NCBI RefSeq assembly: GCF_019740355.2
Contig: NZ_CP091819.1
Span: forward strand, 4,216,001-4,280,000
Direction: 5' to 3'
DNA length: 64,000 bases
From: Paracrocinitomix mangrovi
GTDB taxonomy: Bacteria; Bacteroidota; Bacteroidia; Flavobacteriales_D; Crocinitomicaceae
The notes beneath the pieces were generated by a model. It made no database searches. It was given only the letters and a program-made list of their open reading frames with translations, and was not told the DNA's origin. This document shows, in pieces, positions 44,042 to 53,319 of the stretch (positions are counted from its first letter, which is position 1; every line of letters starts with the position of its first letter). Made by a program: the position numbers and the translations under genes.

Positions 44042-44707
44042 ATGAAGCATTGGGTCTATATTCTTATTCCAGTATTATTCTTTAGTTGCAAAAAGAATGA
44101 CAATACCATCATTTATGGATATGAATATTTTCCGGTTGATTCAGGTCATTATGTTGTATATGATGTGATTGATATTTTACATGATGATGCAGTAGGAGTG
44201 CATGATACAACTTATTATCAAATTAAAGAAGTCATTGGCGAAGAGGATTTGGATTTGGAGAATGAGACTTTTAACAAATTGTACCGATACCAACGTTTTT
44301 CAGACACTTTGGCCTGGCAATTAAAAGATGTTTGGGTTGTGAAAAAAACAAATACCAATGTTGAAGTGGTTGAAGAAAATGAAAGGATAATTAAAATGGC
44401 ATTTTCTATTTCATATGATCAATATTGGGACAGAAACGCACTCAATAACAATCCCGCTCAGCAATGTTATTATAATGAAATTTACAAACCTGCTACAATA
44501 GGTGCAATTGATTATGATTCTACAGTGATTGTGGAGCATCAAGATTTTTCATCATACATAGAGTATGACAGAGAGTTTGAGGTATATGCCAGAAATGTAG
44601 GTAGAGTGCAATTGGTGAGAAAACATATAGATATTTTTAACGGAGATACTTTACAAGTTGATAAAGGAACAGAGCTGTTTTATACAGCAGTTGACTTTGG
44701 AGGATAA
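44042..44707 (+). CDS. Lipoprotein of unknown function
   Basis: A 221-residue lipoprotein (MKHWVYILIPVLFFSC, Cys16) with a strand-rich body rich in Asp, Glu and aromatic residues. The segment YFPVDSGHYVVYDV at about residues 29-42 is a pattern I associate with Bacteroidota lipoproteins of unknown function. It is followed 3 bp later by a second lipoprotein gene. Confidence 0.75.
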   Translation: MKHWVYILIPVLFFSCKKNDNTIIYGYEYFPVDSGHYVVYDVIDILHDDAVGVHDTTYYQIKEVIGEEDLDLENETFNKLYRYQRFSDTLAWQLKDVWVVKKTNTNVEVVEENERIIKMAFSISYDQYWDRNALNNNPAQQCYYNEIYKPATIGAIDYDSTVIVEHQDFSSYIEYDREFEVYARNVGRVQLVRKHIDIFNGDTLQVDKGTELFYTAVDFGG

Positions 44708-44710
44708 ATT

Positions 44711-45301
44711 ATGAGATACTTTGGAACTGTTTTGATAATGATGTTATTGGTTGCTTGTGCTAAACCCAATGATACGGTGCAGCAAAAACTGGATAACGGT
44801 GTTACTATTGCTGATATTCTTACTGAATTCCCTGTTGATAGTTTGTATGGAAAAACATACGCTCAAGGCTTGATTTACCATGTTAATACAAACACAAATA
44901 CCGTTTATGTAATGTCAAAAGTAAACGTAAGTACTTCTGCGGTATGGGGATGTGCGGGAAGTACAATAAATGGTGCAGATAGTATTGCTTGGGGATACGG
45001 TAATAAAAATACCGAAGAAATTATTGCAGATTGCGGAAATTCACAAGCCGCAGCCGGTTTATGTTATTACGATAATAATGAGGGAAGAACAGATTGGTAC
45101 TTACCATCAGCAGAAGAAGCTTTTTTCATATATAACAATGTTTATTTAAACGGATATGGCAATTTCTCCTCTTCAGATGAACTTTGGTCTTCATCTGAAA
45201 TTGATGGTAATCAAGCTTATTTCATGAATTTTAGTTCAGGAAATTATGAGGCTGGAAATAAGAATGATTTTAAACAAGTTAGAGCAGTTCGAAAAGAATA
45301 A
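44711..45301 (+). CDS. Lipoprotein with DUF1566/Lcl-like domain
   Basis: A 196-residue lipoprotein (MRYFGTVLIMMLLVAC, Cys16). The C-terminal part, with WGCAGSTINGADS..., GRTDWYLPSAEEAFFIYNN and ELWSSSEIDGNQAYFMNF, matches the DUF1566 / Lcl C-terminal (FGE-sulfatase-related) domain signature W.LPS..E...., SS......A. Function is unknown; related domains occur in surface proteins. It sits between a lipoprotein and a GNAT gene and is probably in the same transcript. Confidence 0.82.
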   Translation: MRYFGTVLIMMLLVACAKPNDTVQQKLDNGVTIADILTEFPVDSLYGKTYAQGLIYHVNTNTNTVYVMSKVNVSTSAVWGCAGSTINGADSIAWGYGNKNTEEIIADCGNSQAAAGLCYYDNNEGRTDWYLPSAEEAFFIYNNVYLNGYGNFSSSDELWSSSEIDGNQAYFMNFSSGNYEAGNKNDFKQVRAVRKE

Positions 45302-45808
45302 ATGAGCACTTATATTACAGCAAGAGCAAAGCTGATTCCCTATACCAAAGAGCATATTCCGGATATCGTAAAGATGTTTCAGGAACCTGATTCTAATAAG
45401 TTCATAAGACCATTGCAAAATCAAACAATTGAAGAATGGGTGGTAAGACTCTCAAATAATGCAATTAAAAATCAAGAATTGCTTCAATTTTGGTCTGTTT
45501 ATCATAAGGATACAAATGAGTTTATAGGAACAATGAATCTCAATAAATTTTCAGATACAGTTATCGATCAAATTGGTCTGCATTTGGCAAGGGATTTTTG
45601 GGGACAGGGCTATGGTTTTGAACTGTGCCAACCTATTGTTAAACATGCCTTTGAAGTACGACAATTGAAGGAATTGTTTTGGGTTTTTGAAGAAGGACAT
45701 GAGGCATCTAAAAAATTAGCTTTGAAATTGGGTTTCAAGCAAGATAAACAGATGGAAGACGAGCTTTTTGACTGCGTGCTTTGGTTGTATAAATTGACTT
45801 ATCCGTAG
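45302..45808 (+). CDS. GNAT-family acetyltransferase (RimJ/RimL-like)
   Basis: A 168-residue cytoplasmic N-acetyltransferase. Family features are the N-terminal RAKLIPYTKEH segment, the acetyl-CoA loop LARDFWGQGYGFELC (R-x-x-G-x-G/A form here WGQGYG), and the terminal LALKLGFK. The acceptor is unknown. Its ATG follows the TAA of the upstream lipoprotein gene with no gap, so it is the last gene of a small operon. Confidence 0.88.
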   Translation: MSTYITARAKLIPYTKEHIPDIVKMFQEPDSNKFIRPLQNQTIEEWVVRLSNNAIKNQELLQFWSVYHKDTNEFIGTMNLNKFSDTVIDQIGLHLARDFWGQGYGFELCQPIVKHAFEVRQLKELFWVFEEGHEASKKLALKLGFKQDKQMEDELFDCVLWLYKLTYP

Positions 45809-45903
45809 AAATACGTAATTTCTATTTTATTCATATTGAGTTGTTTGTAAAAACAATTTTTTTTCATTTCTTTACCGCAATATTCATTTTAACCCCAATC
45901 TAT

Positions 45904-48900
45904 ATGAAAAAGTTTTCATTACTTTTTGTATTAGCTGTATTATGCATACAAGCATACTCTCAAGAATTTTGTGGATCTGATTTTTTATTAAGACAAGTTC
46001 GAAAGGACAGTGTTAAATTTCAGCAATATCTGCAAGAGCAACATAATGTTTATGCGCCGTCTAAACCAGGTGGTTCTACAGGTCAAAACAAAAATTATGT
46101 GCAGGCAAATACTTTTAAAGTACCTGTAGTTTTCCACATAATTGGAGCAGAGACTTCTGAAGCTGGTCAAATTTCGCACACTGAGATTTTAAATCAATTG
46201 GATATTTTAAATCAAGGTTTTGCCAATGCATTAGGATCTACAATCCCTGTGGCTGATGACGCACAAATTGAATTTTGTCTGGCACAAAATGCGCCTAGTG
46301 GTTTAAGTTGGGGAGATTTGAATAACTCAACACATGTAACTGAACCTGGTGTTACCCGATATGCAGATCCTACATCTGCTATGTTATCTGATAATCATAA
46401 TCAAGAAGTAAATTCTCAATATGGTTTAAATGCACTTACAGGTACAGTTTATTTTAATCCTCAAAATTACCTAAACATTTGGGTGGTTAATTACATTTCA
46501 GAATATGAAAATGCTGGAAATGAGCTATTAGGTTATGCAACAAGTCCAAATGTATTACCCTTTTTACAATCTATTCCTTTAGATGGGATTGTAATGCGTT
46601 CGGAGGCATTCGGAATGAACTCTAGTAACGTAAATTATAATCAAGGTAGAGCACTTATTCATGAAGCAGGCCACTATTTTGGATTGTATCACACTTCAGA
46701 AGCTGAAAGCAGTTGTGAAGAGTATACCGGTAATTTAGATTGCCATACACATGGTGATTGGTGTTGCGATACACCCCCCACCAGTACAACAAATCAAGAT
46801 GATTGCAACAATTTAATAGGAACAAATTCTTGTCCTGATTTGGTGGGTCCACAGTTGGAAGATATGATTGAAAATCACATGGATTATGCGTTTGATAATG
46901 CAAATACATGTCGAAATACTTTCACAGACGATCAAGCAAGTAGAATGCATCAAACGATTATAAATTACAGGTCGAATCTTGTTTCTTATTCTAATTTATT
47001 GACAACTGGAGTGCAGTGTACTGTGGCAGGTTTGAACCCTATAATAAATGTGGCTCAGCCTGGTAGTGTAACTCAAATATGCGTAAATGAACCAATAGGA
47101 TTTAGCACTTTCACGGCGAGCGGATATTTGTGGAATTTTGAAGGAGCAACGCCAAGTACATCAACTGATCTTCAACCAACCAATATAGTGTGGGATACAC
47201 CAGGGGTTTATAATATATCTTTAACAGTATATGATGGTAATGGAGGTTCGGCTACTTCTGCACCAATGCAGATTTATGTTACAGATTGTAATCCAATACA
47301 AAGTGAATATGGTAACTGGTATTTCGGTCGCAAATCGGCAGTGAGCTTTGGTTCTGGATTTGCTGAAGATGCTTATTCACCAACTATGTCTTCTTTTGAA
47401 GCTTGTGCATCAATTAGTGATAGTCAAGGAAATTTATTGTTTTATACTGATGGAATTTCAATATTTAATTCATCTCATGCAGTAGTAAATTCAAATAATT
47501 TAATGAATGGAAGCTGCGTTAGTTCTCCGACTTCTTCTAGTGCTCAAGGAACTGTAATTGTTCCAAAGCCACAATCTTCAACCAATTATTTTATATATAC
47601 GAATAGCGATATCCCAAGTTTTACAAATCAAACAGGTTATGGTGTTAGTCAATATGAAATTGATGCTAGTTTGAACTATGTTGGGACTAATCCAACTTTC
47701 CCTACAGAGAATTACGCAACTACTGAACCTTTATTGGCAGTTCCTCATTGCAATGGAACAGATTATTGGTTGATAGTAAAACCTGTGAATGATGATCGTC
47801 CGGGAATGACAACAAGCGCAAATAATCCTAATATCAATCAATTTATTGCTAGTTATAAAATTACCAATAGTGGAATTGAGAATGTACCAGTTTTAAGTGA
47901 TGCCGGGCCAAATTTTATACCTGATGCTACTCATGTTGATGAAACATCAGGATGGACTGGTAAAATAGCTGTTAGTCCAGATAAAAAATACATTGCTTTT
48001 ACTGAATCTACATCTGATAATACTTCGCAGACGCATCTTTATTACTTCAATTGTGAAACAGGACATCTTGAATTTATCTCTTCATTAGGAGATGAAGCAG
48101 GGGTAATAAATGGAGTCTCTTTTAGTCCAAATTCTAGATTTCTATATGTTGGACAAAGTTCATATATTTTTCAATATGACTTAGAAAACTTATCAGTTTG
48201 TAATAATGTTCCTCCGCATGAAAAAGTACTTTACATGCCTCCTGGTACTTTGGAGCCTCCAAGTACGTGGAACGGTGTATTTAATGGATATTCTCTTCAA
48301 TTAGGGCCTGACGAAAAAGTTTATGTAGCCAGAAGAGGGTTTGCAATTCCTCAAAAGAGAATAGGTGTTATTAATTACCCGAATGAGAAATTACTCTCTT
48401 CTAATTCTAATGAAATAGGTTATAATCCAAATGCAGTTTACCTTGATAGCTGGAATGGTCCAGGTGTTCAATCATGTTATTTTGATTTGCCAAATGATAT
48501 TGATGGTGACCTTGGTGCAAATTCGCCAGATTTTACATTTTGTAGTGATAACTGTGGAACCGTATATTTTGCCAATTTAGGTTGTGGTACAAATTTTCAG
48601 TGGAATTTTGGAGATTCATATTCCATCAGCGGAACTTACGGAGATATTCCTGCCGGAACAAATGATAATTTGACTTCTGGTAATTTTGAATATCCTGTAC
48701 ATATTTACCAAAATCCTGGAACTTATGTAGTAGAGTTGATAATTGATAATGGAACACCATATACTCAAACAATTGTTATTGATACTCCTCCAACTCCTAC
48801 AATTACAGGTCCTAATCCTGTTTGTACAAGTAGTAACTTACCAAATGTATATACTGGTCCATCAGGAAATTATAGTTATTCATGGTCAGCAACAAATGGT

Positions 48901-51900
48901 GATGTTATAGAGCCAAATGAACAGGAAACTGGGGTTTCATGGAATAGTTTCCCGGCAACTTTAACACTTCAGATTACAGATAACAATACACAGTGTACTT
49001 CATCTCAAACTATTACTGTTACATCTACAGGTGGATTGCCTACAATAGTAGTTCCTACGGATGCTGCTTTTTGTGAAGGAACTGGTCCAATTACATTGGA
49101 CGTAACTCCGACTAATGGAAATGTAAATGCGTGGTTTCCGCCTACTGATATTAGTTGTTTAGATTGTGAAGATCCTGAAGTGAACCCGGCTGTAACTACA
49201 ACTTACACGGTTTTTGTAACCAATGGTTGTGGAACAATTACTCAAGATGTATTGGTAACTGTTAATCCTAATCCAACTGTTGATGCAGGAGTAGATCAAT
49301 TAGCTTGTGATGGAGCAAGTGTTACTTTAAATGGCTCAGGTGCCGATCCAAATGGTACATATGTTTGGGATAATGGAGTTACAGATGGTGTTCCTTTTGT
49401 GCCAACAGTAACAACCACTTATACGGTAATTGGTACGGATGAGAATGGTTGTCAGGGGACAGATCAAGTGTTAGTAACCGTAGATGCTCTTCCTGATGTA
49501 GATGCAGGAAATGATATGTCAAAATGTAATAAGGATGCACCTATTCAACTAAATGGTAGTATTATAAACGGAACTATTGTTGGATGGTCACCTGCAACGG
49601 GACTTTCGGATCCTGGTATTTTAAATCCTATGGCAAATCCAGGGTCAACTACTATTTATACACTAACAGCACAAAACCAATGTGGTACAAATTCTGATTT
49701 CATTGAAATTACAGTGTTTCCTTCTCCTTATGTATTTCCTGTTGTTTCTCCGGGCAATCCTGTATGTACAGGTGAATTAATCACTTTGGAAGGGACTGGA
49801 GCTACCACATATGTTTGGGATAATGGAGTAACAGACGGAGTTCCTTTCAATATTTACTCTACTACTACATACACTGTTATCGGAACAGATGACAACGGTT
49901 GTACGCACGAAAATCAAATCACTGTAGAAGTTGAAAACCCTTTAGTTGTAAATGCAGGTAATGATGCCTTACTATGTCTAAACGAATCATCAGCTTATAA
50001 TTTGGTTGGGTCTGTTACGGGTGGAACACCAATAACAACTATTTGGACACCTCCATTTAGTGGGAATGGTATGTTGAATACATGGGTGACCCCAACTACT
50101 ACAACCACTTATACCTTGACTGCAGATAATTTATGCGGTTCATTTACAGATCAGGTTACTATTTATGTTGAAGATTTACCAACTATAGATGTAGATCCTT
50201 ACTATACTTATTGTCCATTTGGATTGCCAGTGCACATTGATGCAACTATTCTCAATGGAGGTATAGGTGCGCCTTGGGATCCTGCTGACGGTTTAAGCTG
50301 CACTACATGTGTTGATCCTTATGCATCTCCAAATGAAACTACTACTTATACATTAGTAGCTAGCAGTGAATGCGGAACAGAAAGCGTTGAAGTAACCGTT
50401 TCAGTTGAGTGCTATTGTGAAGAATGTGAGCAAGTGACAGAAGATGGGTATGTAAGCTATGATACAGAACCTGGAGTGGTTTACTGTGCTGGAAATATTG
50501 AAATTGACGGTAACGTAACTTTCCAAAGCAATGAGTTTAAAATGGAACCAGGTTCAACTATTACTATTCCTTCTGGAAGCGTTTTAACTATTTATGGTTG
50601 TCACTTTTATGCATGTGAAGATATGTGGCAAGGTTTCGTAGTTGAACCGGGTGGTCAATTAGTGATGCATGGAGTACCGGGTGAACATGATCCGTATCCT
50701 GCAAGTAACTTAATAGAAGATGCTGAAGCTGCTGTTTATGTTTTAGACGGACTTGCTTCAAGTTTTCCATTGATTTTGGATATTGATTACACCACTTTTA
50801 ACAAGAATTATAAGTCAATTGTCATTGAAAATTTCCAACATCAACTTTCATCATATCCTTTCAGATTTGAGAACAACATCTTTACTTGTAGAGATCTTCC
50901 TTATACACCAAATAGTATGACTTGGCCTGAAACAAATGATGTAAATACTGCATACAATGTTGGGCCATTAGCAGCTCCTTATATCAGTAATTTTAATTAC
51001 CCTGATAACAACGCAAATGCTTATTTGAAATCACCGCATTTGAATGAAAAGTCGTTTAACGGAATTGAGTTGTTGAATGTAGGAACAGTTACTGATGAGG
51101 ATTCTAATCCTACCTGGTATAAAATTAAAATTGGGGATACAGAGCTTGAAAAACCAAACTTGTTTGATAACCTTGTTTATGGAATTTATGCATTATCATC
51201 CAATTTTACTTGTGTTAACAGTGTTTTCCAAAAAACGAATACTGTTGGTAAAAATGTAGGAGCAGCGATTTATGGTAACTCATTAAATGAGAATAATAAC
51301 CTAATTGAGGTGATACCTGGAACTCCAGACAATACTCATTTTAATAGTTTTTATGATTGTCACAATGCAATTTTAACTGTGAATTATTTTGAGCACGAAA
51401 TTAGAAATTGTGTTATCAAGAGTACGCAAACAATTCCTGCAACAGCTCCTATATTGTTGCACAGAGGTTCGAGAGGTATTTACATGATTACTAACAGATA
51501 CAGGGATATTCTTATCGATCAAAATAAGATTGATAACATCCAAAATCCTATTTCATTCGCTGGAAATACTGGGGCTTATGATATTGGAGGGGTGTATACT
51601 TCAACAAGTGGACAGTACTCTGGTAATATCCAAATTAAAAAGAACATTATTAAGCAGCTTGGTCAGTCTCCAGAACCGCTGGAGTATATAAGCAATGCTA
51701 TTTATGTTACAAACGTCTTGTTGAGCACTTACAATCATGATATTGTGCCTAATACTTCTATTAATATTCATAGCAATGATATTTCATTTGCTCACAGAGG
51801 TATTCATATCAGAAATTGGGAATTAAGACCGGTTTATTGTGGACAGAATATCATCAGTTTATATCAAGATCCACATGATGTTAATGGTGATCCACCAACG

Positions 51901-53184
51901 CAATATGGAATCAACGTGGTGTATTGTGAAGAGGATATTACAGTTGTAAACAATAACGTTACAGGTACTTATAACTGGAACAATTACAATGAAAAAGGTA
52001 TATGGTTTAGAGATTCTAAAGGATTATATGTGTCTTGTAATTTCACTAGAAGAACTAAGAATGGAATTGAATTTACAGGAAATTCTTATCCAACTACTTT
52101 TATCAAAAATGATATGCAAGAGCATAAGTGGGGATTTGTTTTATCTGACGGAGGTTTAATTGGGCCGCAAGGAAATTCTACTAATCCTTCAGATAATCGT
52201 TGGTTAGGAGGATGGCCTGCGGGAACATATATGACGTACATGGACAATGCTGTAGCATCTTTATCTCCATTGTATATTCAAACTTCTCCACAATATTTTA
52301 ATCCAGATGGATTCTCAGGTGCTTGGAATGGAGATCCTGCTTATTATTACAGCTTTGATAACTTCTCACTAGTTGAAGTAGAAAGTGAACCTTCTATTAC
52401 GCTATGTGAATCAAAAGCTGCAACCACTCTTTTCACTGATGGATATCCAACCTTAACTGATGACATGGTTGAATATATTGTTGAAATGGCAAATGAAAAT
52501 CCTGCGAAAGGATATAACCTATATGCCTTTTTGTATAAACATCCAGAAATAGTTGAGCAATATAAATTAATACAGGAGTTTATGCAGAATAGTGCTTCAA
52601 CAAATGTTCAATTAATGAACGAAATTGAGTTGGCATTGCTAAGTGGTAAACAGGATAAAGCAAATTCGCAGTTGATGAATTTTGTTCCTTTGAATAAAGT
52701 TGAATTTCATTTCAAGTCTTTTGTTGAGGTGTTGATAAAATATAACGAAACAGGAGAGATTACAGAGGTTGACAACAGCTATGTTCATGAGTTGGCACAA
52801 TTATGTCCTTCTGATTTTGGTGCTGCTGTTTATTATGCTAGATCTTTTTACAATCTGGTGAATAAAACGAGTATCTATTTTGAAGACAATTGTGATGGAG
52901 AAACCAAGGCTGCATCAGTTGCAAGTGACTTTAAAACTTCAGATTTGTTTACACTTTATCCAAACCCTGGAAAAGGACAGTTTACCATAGGTACAAACCT
53001 TATGGCCGAACAGTTGAAAATTACCATTTCTTCTTCAAGCGGAGCAATTGTTTACACAGATACTATTGAGCCTATTGATGGGAAGTATAACTTTAATCTT
53101 GACGTGAGTAAAGGCGTATATTTTGTGAATATTGTTGACGAAATAAACAGTCGAAACGAAGTGATAAGATTAGTGGTAAACTAA
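45904..53184 (+). CDS. Giant multidomain secreted M43 protease / propeller / beta-helix protein, T9SS type A
   Basis: About 2426 residues from ATG 45904, which starts the signal peptide MKKFSLLFVLAVLCIQAYS; the frame extends to a TTG at 45841 but that adds a non-signal N-terminus. Domain order: M43 metalloprotease with HEAGHYFGLYH at 253-263 (zinc ligands His, His and His); a PKD domain at about 395-470; a propeller-like region (about 475-870, starting YFGRKSAVSFG); a second PKD-like domain; six or more Ig-like repeats (about 970-1500) including two near-identical copies; a right-handed beta-helix region (about 1530-2080); a helical region; and a sorting domain from about 2349 (LYPNPGKGQFTIG). 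A large extracellular protease-adhesin is the best reading. Confidence 0.88.
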   Translation: MKKFSLLFVLAVLCIQAYSQEFCGSDFLLRQVRKDSVKFQQYLQEQHNVYAPSKPGGSTGQNKNYVQANTFKVPVVFHIIGAETSEAGQISHTEILNQLDILNQGFANALGSTIPVADDAQIEFCLAQNAPSGLSWGDLNNSTHVTEPGVTRYADPTSAMLSDNHNQEVNSQYGLNALTGTVYFNPQNYLNIWVVNYISEYENAGNELLGYATSPNVLPFLQSIPLDGIVMRSEAFGMNSSNVNYNQGRALIHEAGHYFGLYHTSEAESSCEEYTGNLDCHTHGDWCCDTPPTSTTNQDDCNNLIGTNSCPDLVGPQLEDMIENHMDYAFDNANTCRNTFTDDQASRMHQTIINYRSNLVSYSNLLTTGVQCTVAGLNPIINVAQPGSVTQICVNEPIGFSTFTASGYLWNFEGATPSTSTDLQPTNIVWDTPGVYNISLTVYDGNGGSATSAPMQIYVTDCNPIQSEYGNWYFGRKSAVSFGSGFAEDAYSPTMSSFEACASISDSQGNLLFYTDGISIFNSSHAVVNSNNLMNGSCVSSPTSSSAQGTVIVPKPQSSTNYFIYTNSDIPSFTNQTGYGVSQYEIDASLNYVGTNPTFPTENYATTEPLLAVPHCNGTDYWLIVKPVNDDRPGMTTSANNPNINQFIASYKITNSGIENVPVLSDAGPNFIPDATHVDETSGWTGKIAVSPDKKYIAFTESTSDNTSQTHLYYFNCETGHLEFISSLGDEAGVINGVSFSPNSRFLYVGQSSYIFQYDLENLSVCNNVPPHEKVLYMPPGTLEPPSTWNGVFNGYSLQLGPDEKVYVARRGFAIPQKRIGVINYPNEKLLSSNSNEIGYNPNAVYLDSWNGPGVQSCYFDLPNDIDGDLGANSPDFTFCSDNCGTVYFANLGCGTNFQWNFGDSYSISGTYGDIPAGTNDNLTSGNFEYPVHIYQNPGTYVVELIIDNGTPYTQTIVIDTPPTPTITGPNPVCTSSNLPNVYTGPSGNYSYSWSATNGDVIEPNEQETGVSWNSFPATLTLQITDNNTQCTSSQTITVTSTGGLPTIVVPTDAAFCEGTGPITLDVTPTNGNVNAWFPPTDISCLDCEDPEVNPAVTTTYTVFVTNGCGTITQDVLVTVNPNPTVDAGVDQLACDGASVTLNGSGADPNGTYVWDNGVTDGVPFVPTVTTTYTVIGTDENGCQGTDQVLVTVDALPDVDAGNDMSKCNKDAPIQLNGSIINGTIVGWSPATGLSDPGILNPMANPGSTTIYTLTAQNQCGTNSDFIEITVFPSPYVFPVVSPGNPVCTGELITLEGTGATTYVWDNGVTDGVPFNIYSTTTYTVIGTDDNGCTHENQITVEVENPLVVNAGNDALLCLNESSAYNLVGSVTGGTPITTIWTPPFSGNGMLNTWVTPTTTTTYTLTADNLCGSFTDQVTIYVEDLPTIDVDPYYTYCPFGLPVHIDATILNGGIGAPWDPADGLSCTTCVDPYASPNETTTYTLVASSECGTESVEVTVSVECYCEECEQVTEDGYVSYDTEPGVVYCAGNIEIDGNVTFQSNEFKMEPGSTITIPSGSVLTIYGCHFYACEDMWQGFVVEPGGQLVMHGVPGEHDPYPASNLIEDAEAAVYVLDGLASSFPLILDIDYTTFNKNYKSIVIENFQHQLSSYPFRFENNIFTCRDLPYTPNSMTWPETNDVNTAYNVGPLAAPYISNFNYPDNNANAYLKSPHLNEKSFNGIELLNVGTVTDEDSNPTWYKIKIGDTELEKPNLFDNLVYGIYALSSNFTCVNSVFQKTNTVGKNVGAAIYGNSLNENNNLIEVIPGTPDNTHFNSFYDCHNAILTVNYFEHEIRNCVIKSTQTIPATAPILLHRGSRGIYMITNRYRDILIDQNKIDNIQNPISFAGNTGAYDIGGVYTSTSGQYSGNIQIKKNIIKQLGQSPEPLEYISNAIYVTNVLLSTYNHDIVPNTSINIHSNDISFAHRGIHIRNWELRPVYCGQNIISLYQDPHDVNGDPPTQYGINVVYCEEDITVVNNNVTGTYNWNNYNEKGIWFRDSKGLYVSCNFTRRTKNGIEFTGNSYPTTFIKNDMQEHKWGFVLSDGGLIGPQGNSTNPSDNRWLGGWPAGTYMTYMDNAVASLSPLYIQTSPQYFNPDGFSGAWNGDPAYYYSFDNFSLVEVESEPSITLCESKAATTLFTDGYPTLTDDMVEYIVEMANENPAKGYNLYAFLYKHPEIVEQYKLIQEFMQNSASTNVQLMNEIELALLSGKQDKANSQLMNFVPLNKVEFHFKSFVEVLIKYNETGEITEVDNSYVHELAQLCPSDFGAAVYYARSFYNLVNKTSIYFEDNCDGETKAASVASDFKTSDLFTLYPNPGKGQFTIGTNLMAEQLKITISSSSGAIVYTDTIEPIDGKYNFNLDVSKGVYFVNIVDEINSRNEVIRLVVN
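49357..49850 (+). repeat. Tandem-homologous Ig-like repeat pair within the giant gene
   Basis: The stretch starting ACATATGTTTGGGATAATGG occurs at 49357 and 49807, exactly 450 bp (150 codons) apart, and encodes TYVWDNGVTDGVPF in both; the following TTTYTVIGTD(E/D)NGC also matches. The copies flank a different Ig repeat. Confidence 0.8.
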
Positions 53185-53207
53185 AACTTCTAGTCAAATA
53201 TTAATTG

Positions 53208-53233
53208 GAGAGCGATCATTTGTGGTCGCTCTC
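53208..53233 (+). terminator. Terminator after the giant gene
   Basis: GAGAGCGA (53208-53215) pairs perfectly with TCGCTCTC (53226-53233) around a 10-nt loop, then TTTGTTTT. The loop contains the TTTG of the next promoter. Confidence 0.8.
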
Positions 53234-53250
53234 TTTGTTTTGTACCTTTG
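53219..53250 (+). promoter_or_regulatory. Sigma-A promoter of the FN3/CHU_C protein gene
   Basis: TTTG (53219-53222), 20 nt, TACCTTTG (53243-53250), a full match to the phylum consensus. It overlaps the preceding terminator and sits about 70 bp before the GTG start. Confidence 0.7.
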
Positions 53251-53319
53251 TATTTGGCAACTTAATACGTAGTATTAACGTATTAAATAAAAACGCTTTT
53301 ATTGCGTTAACAGTCTTAA

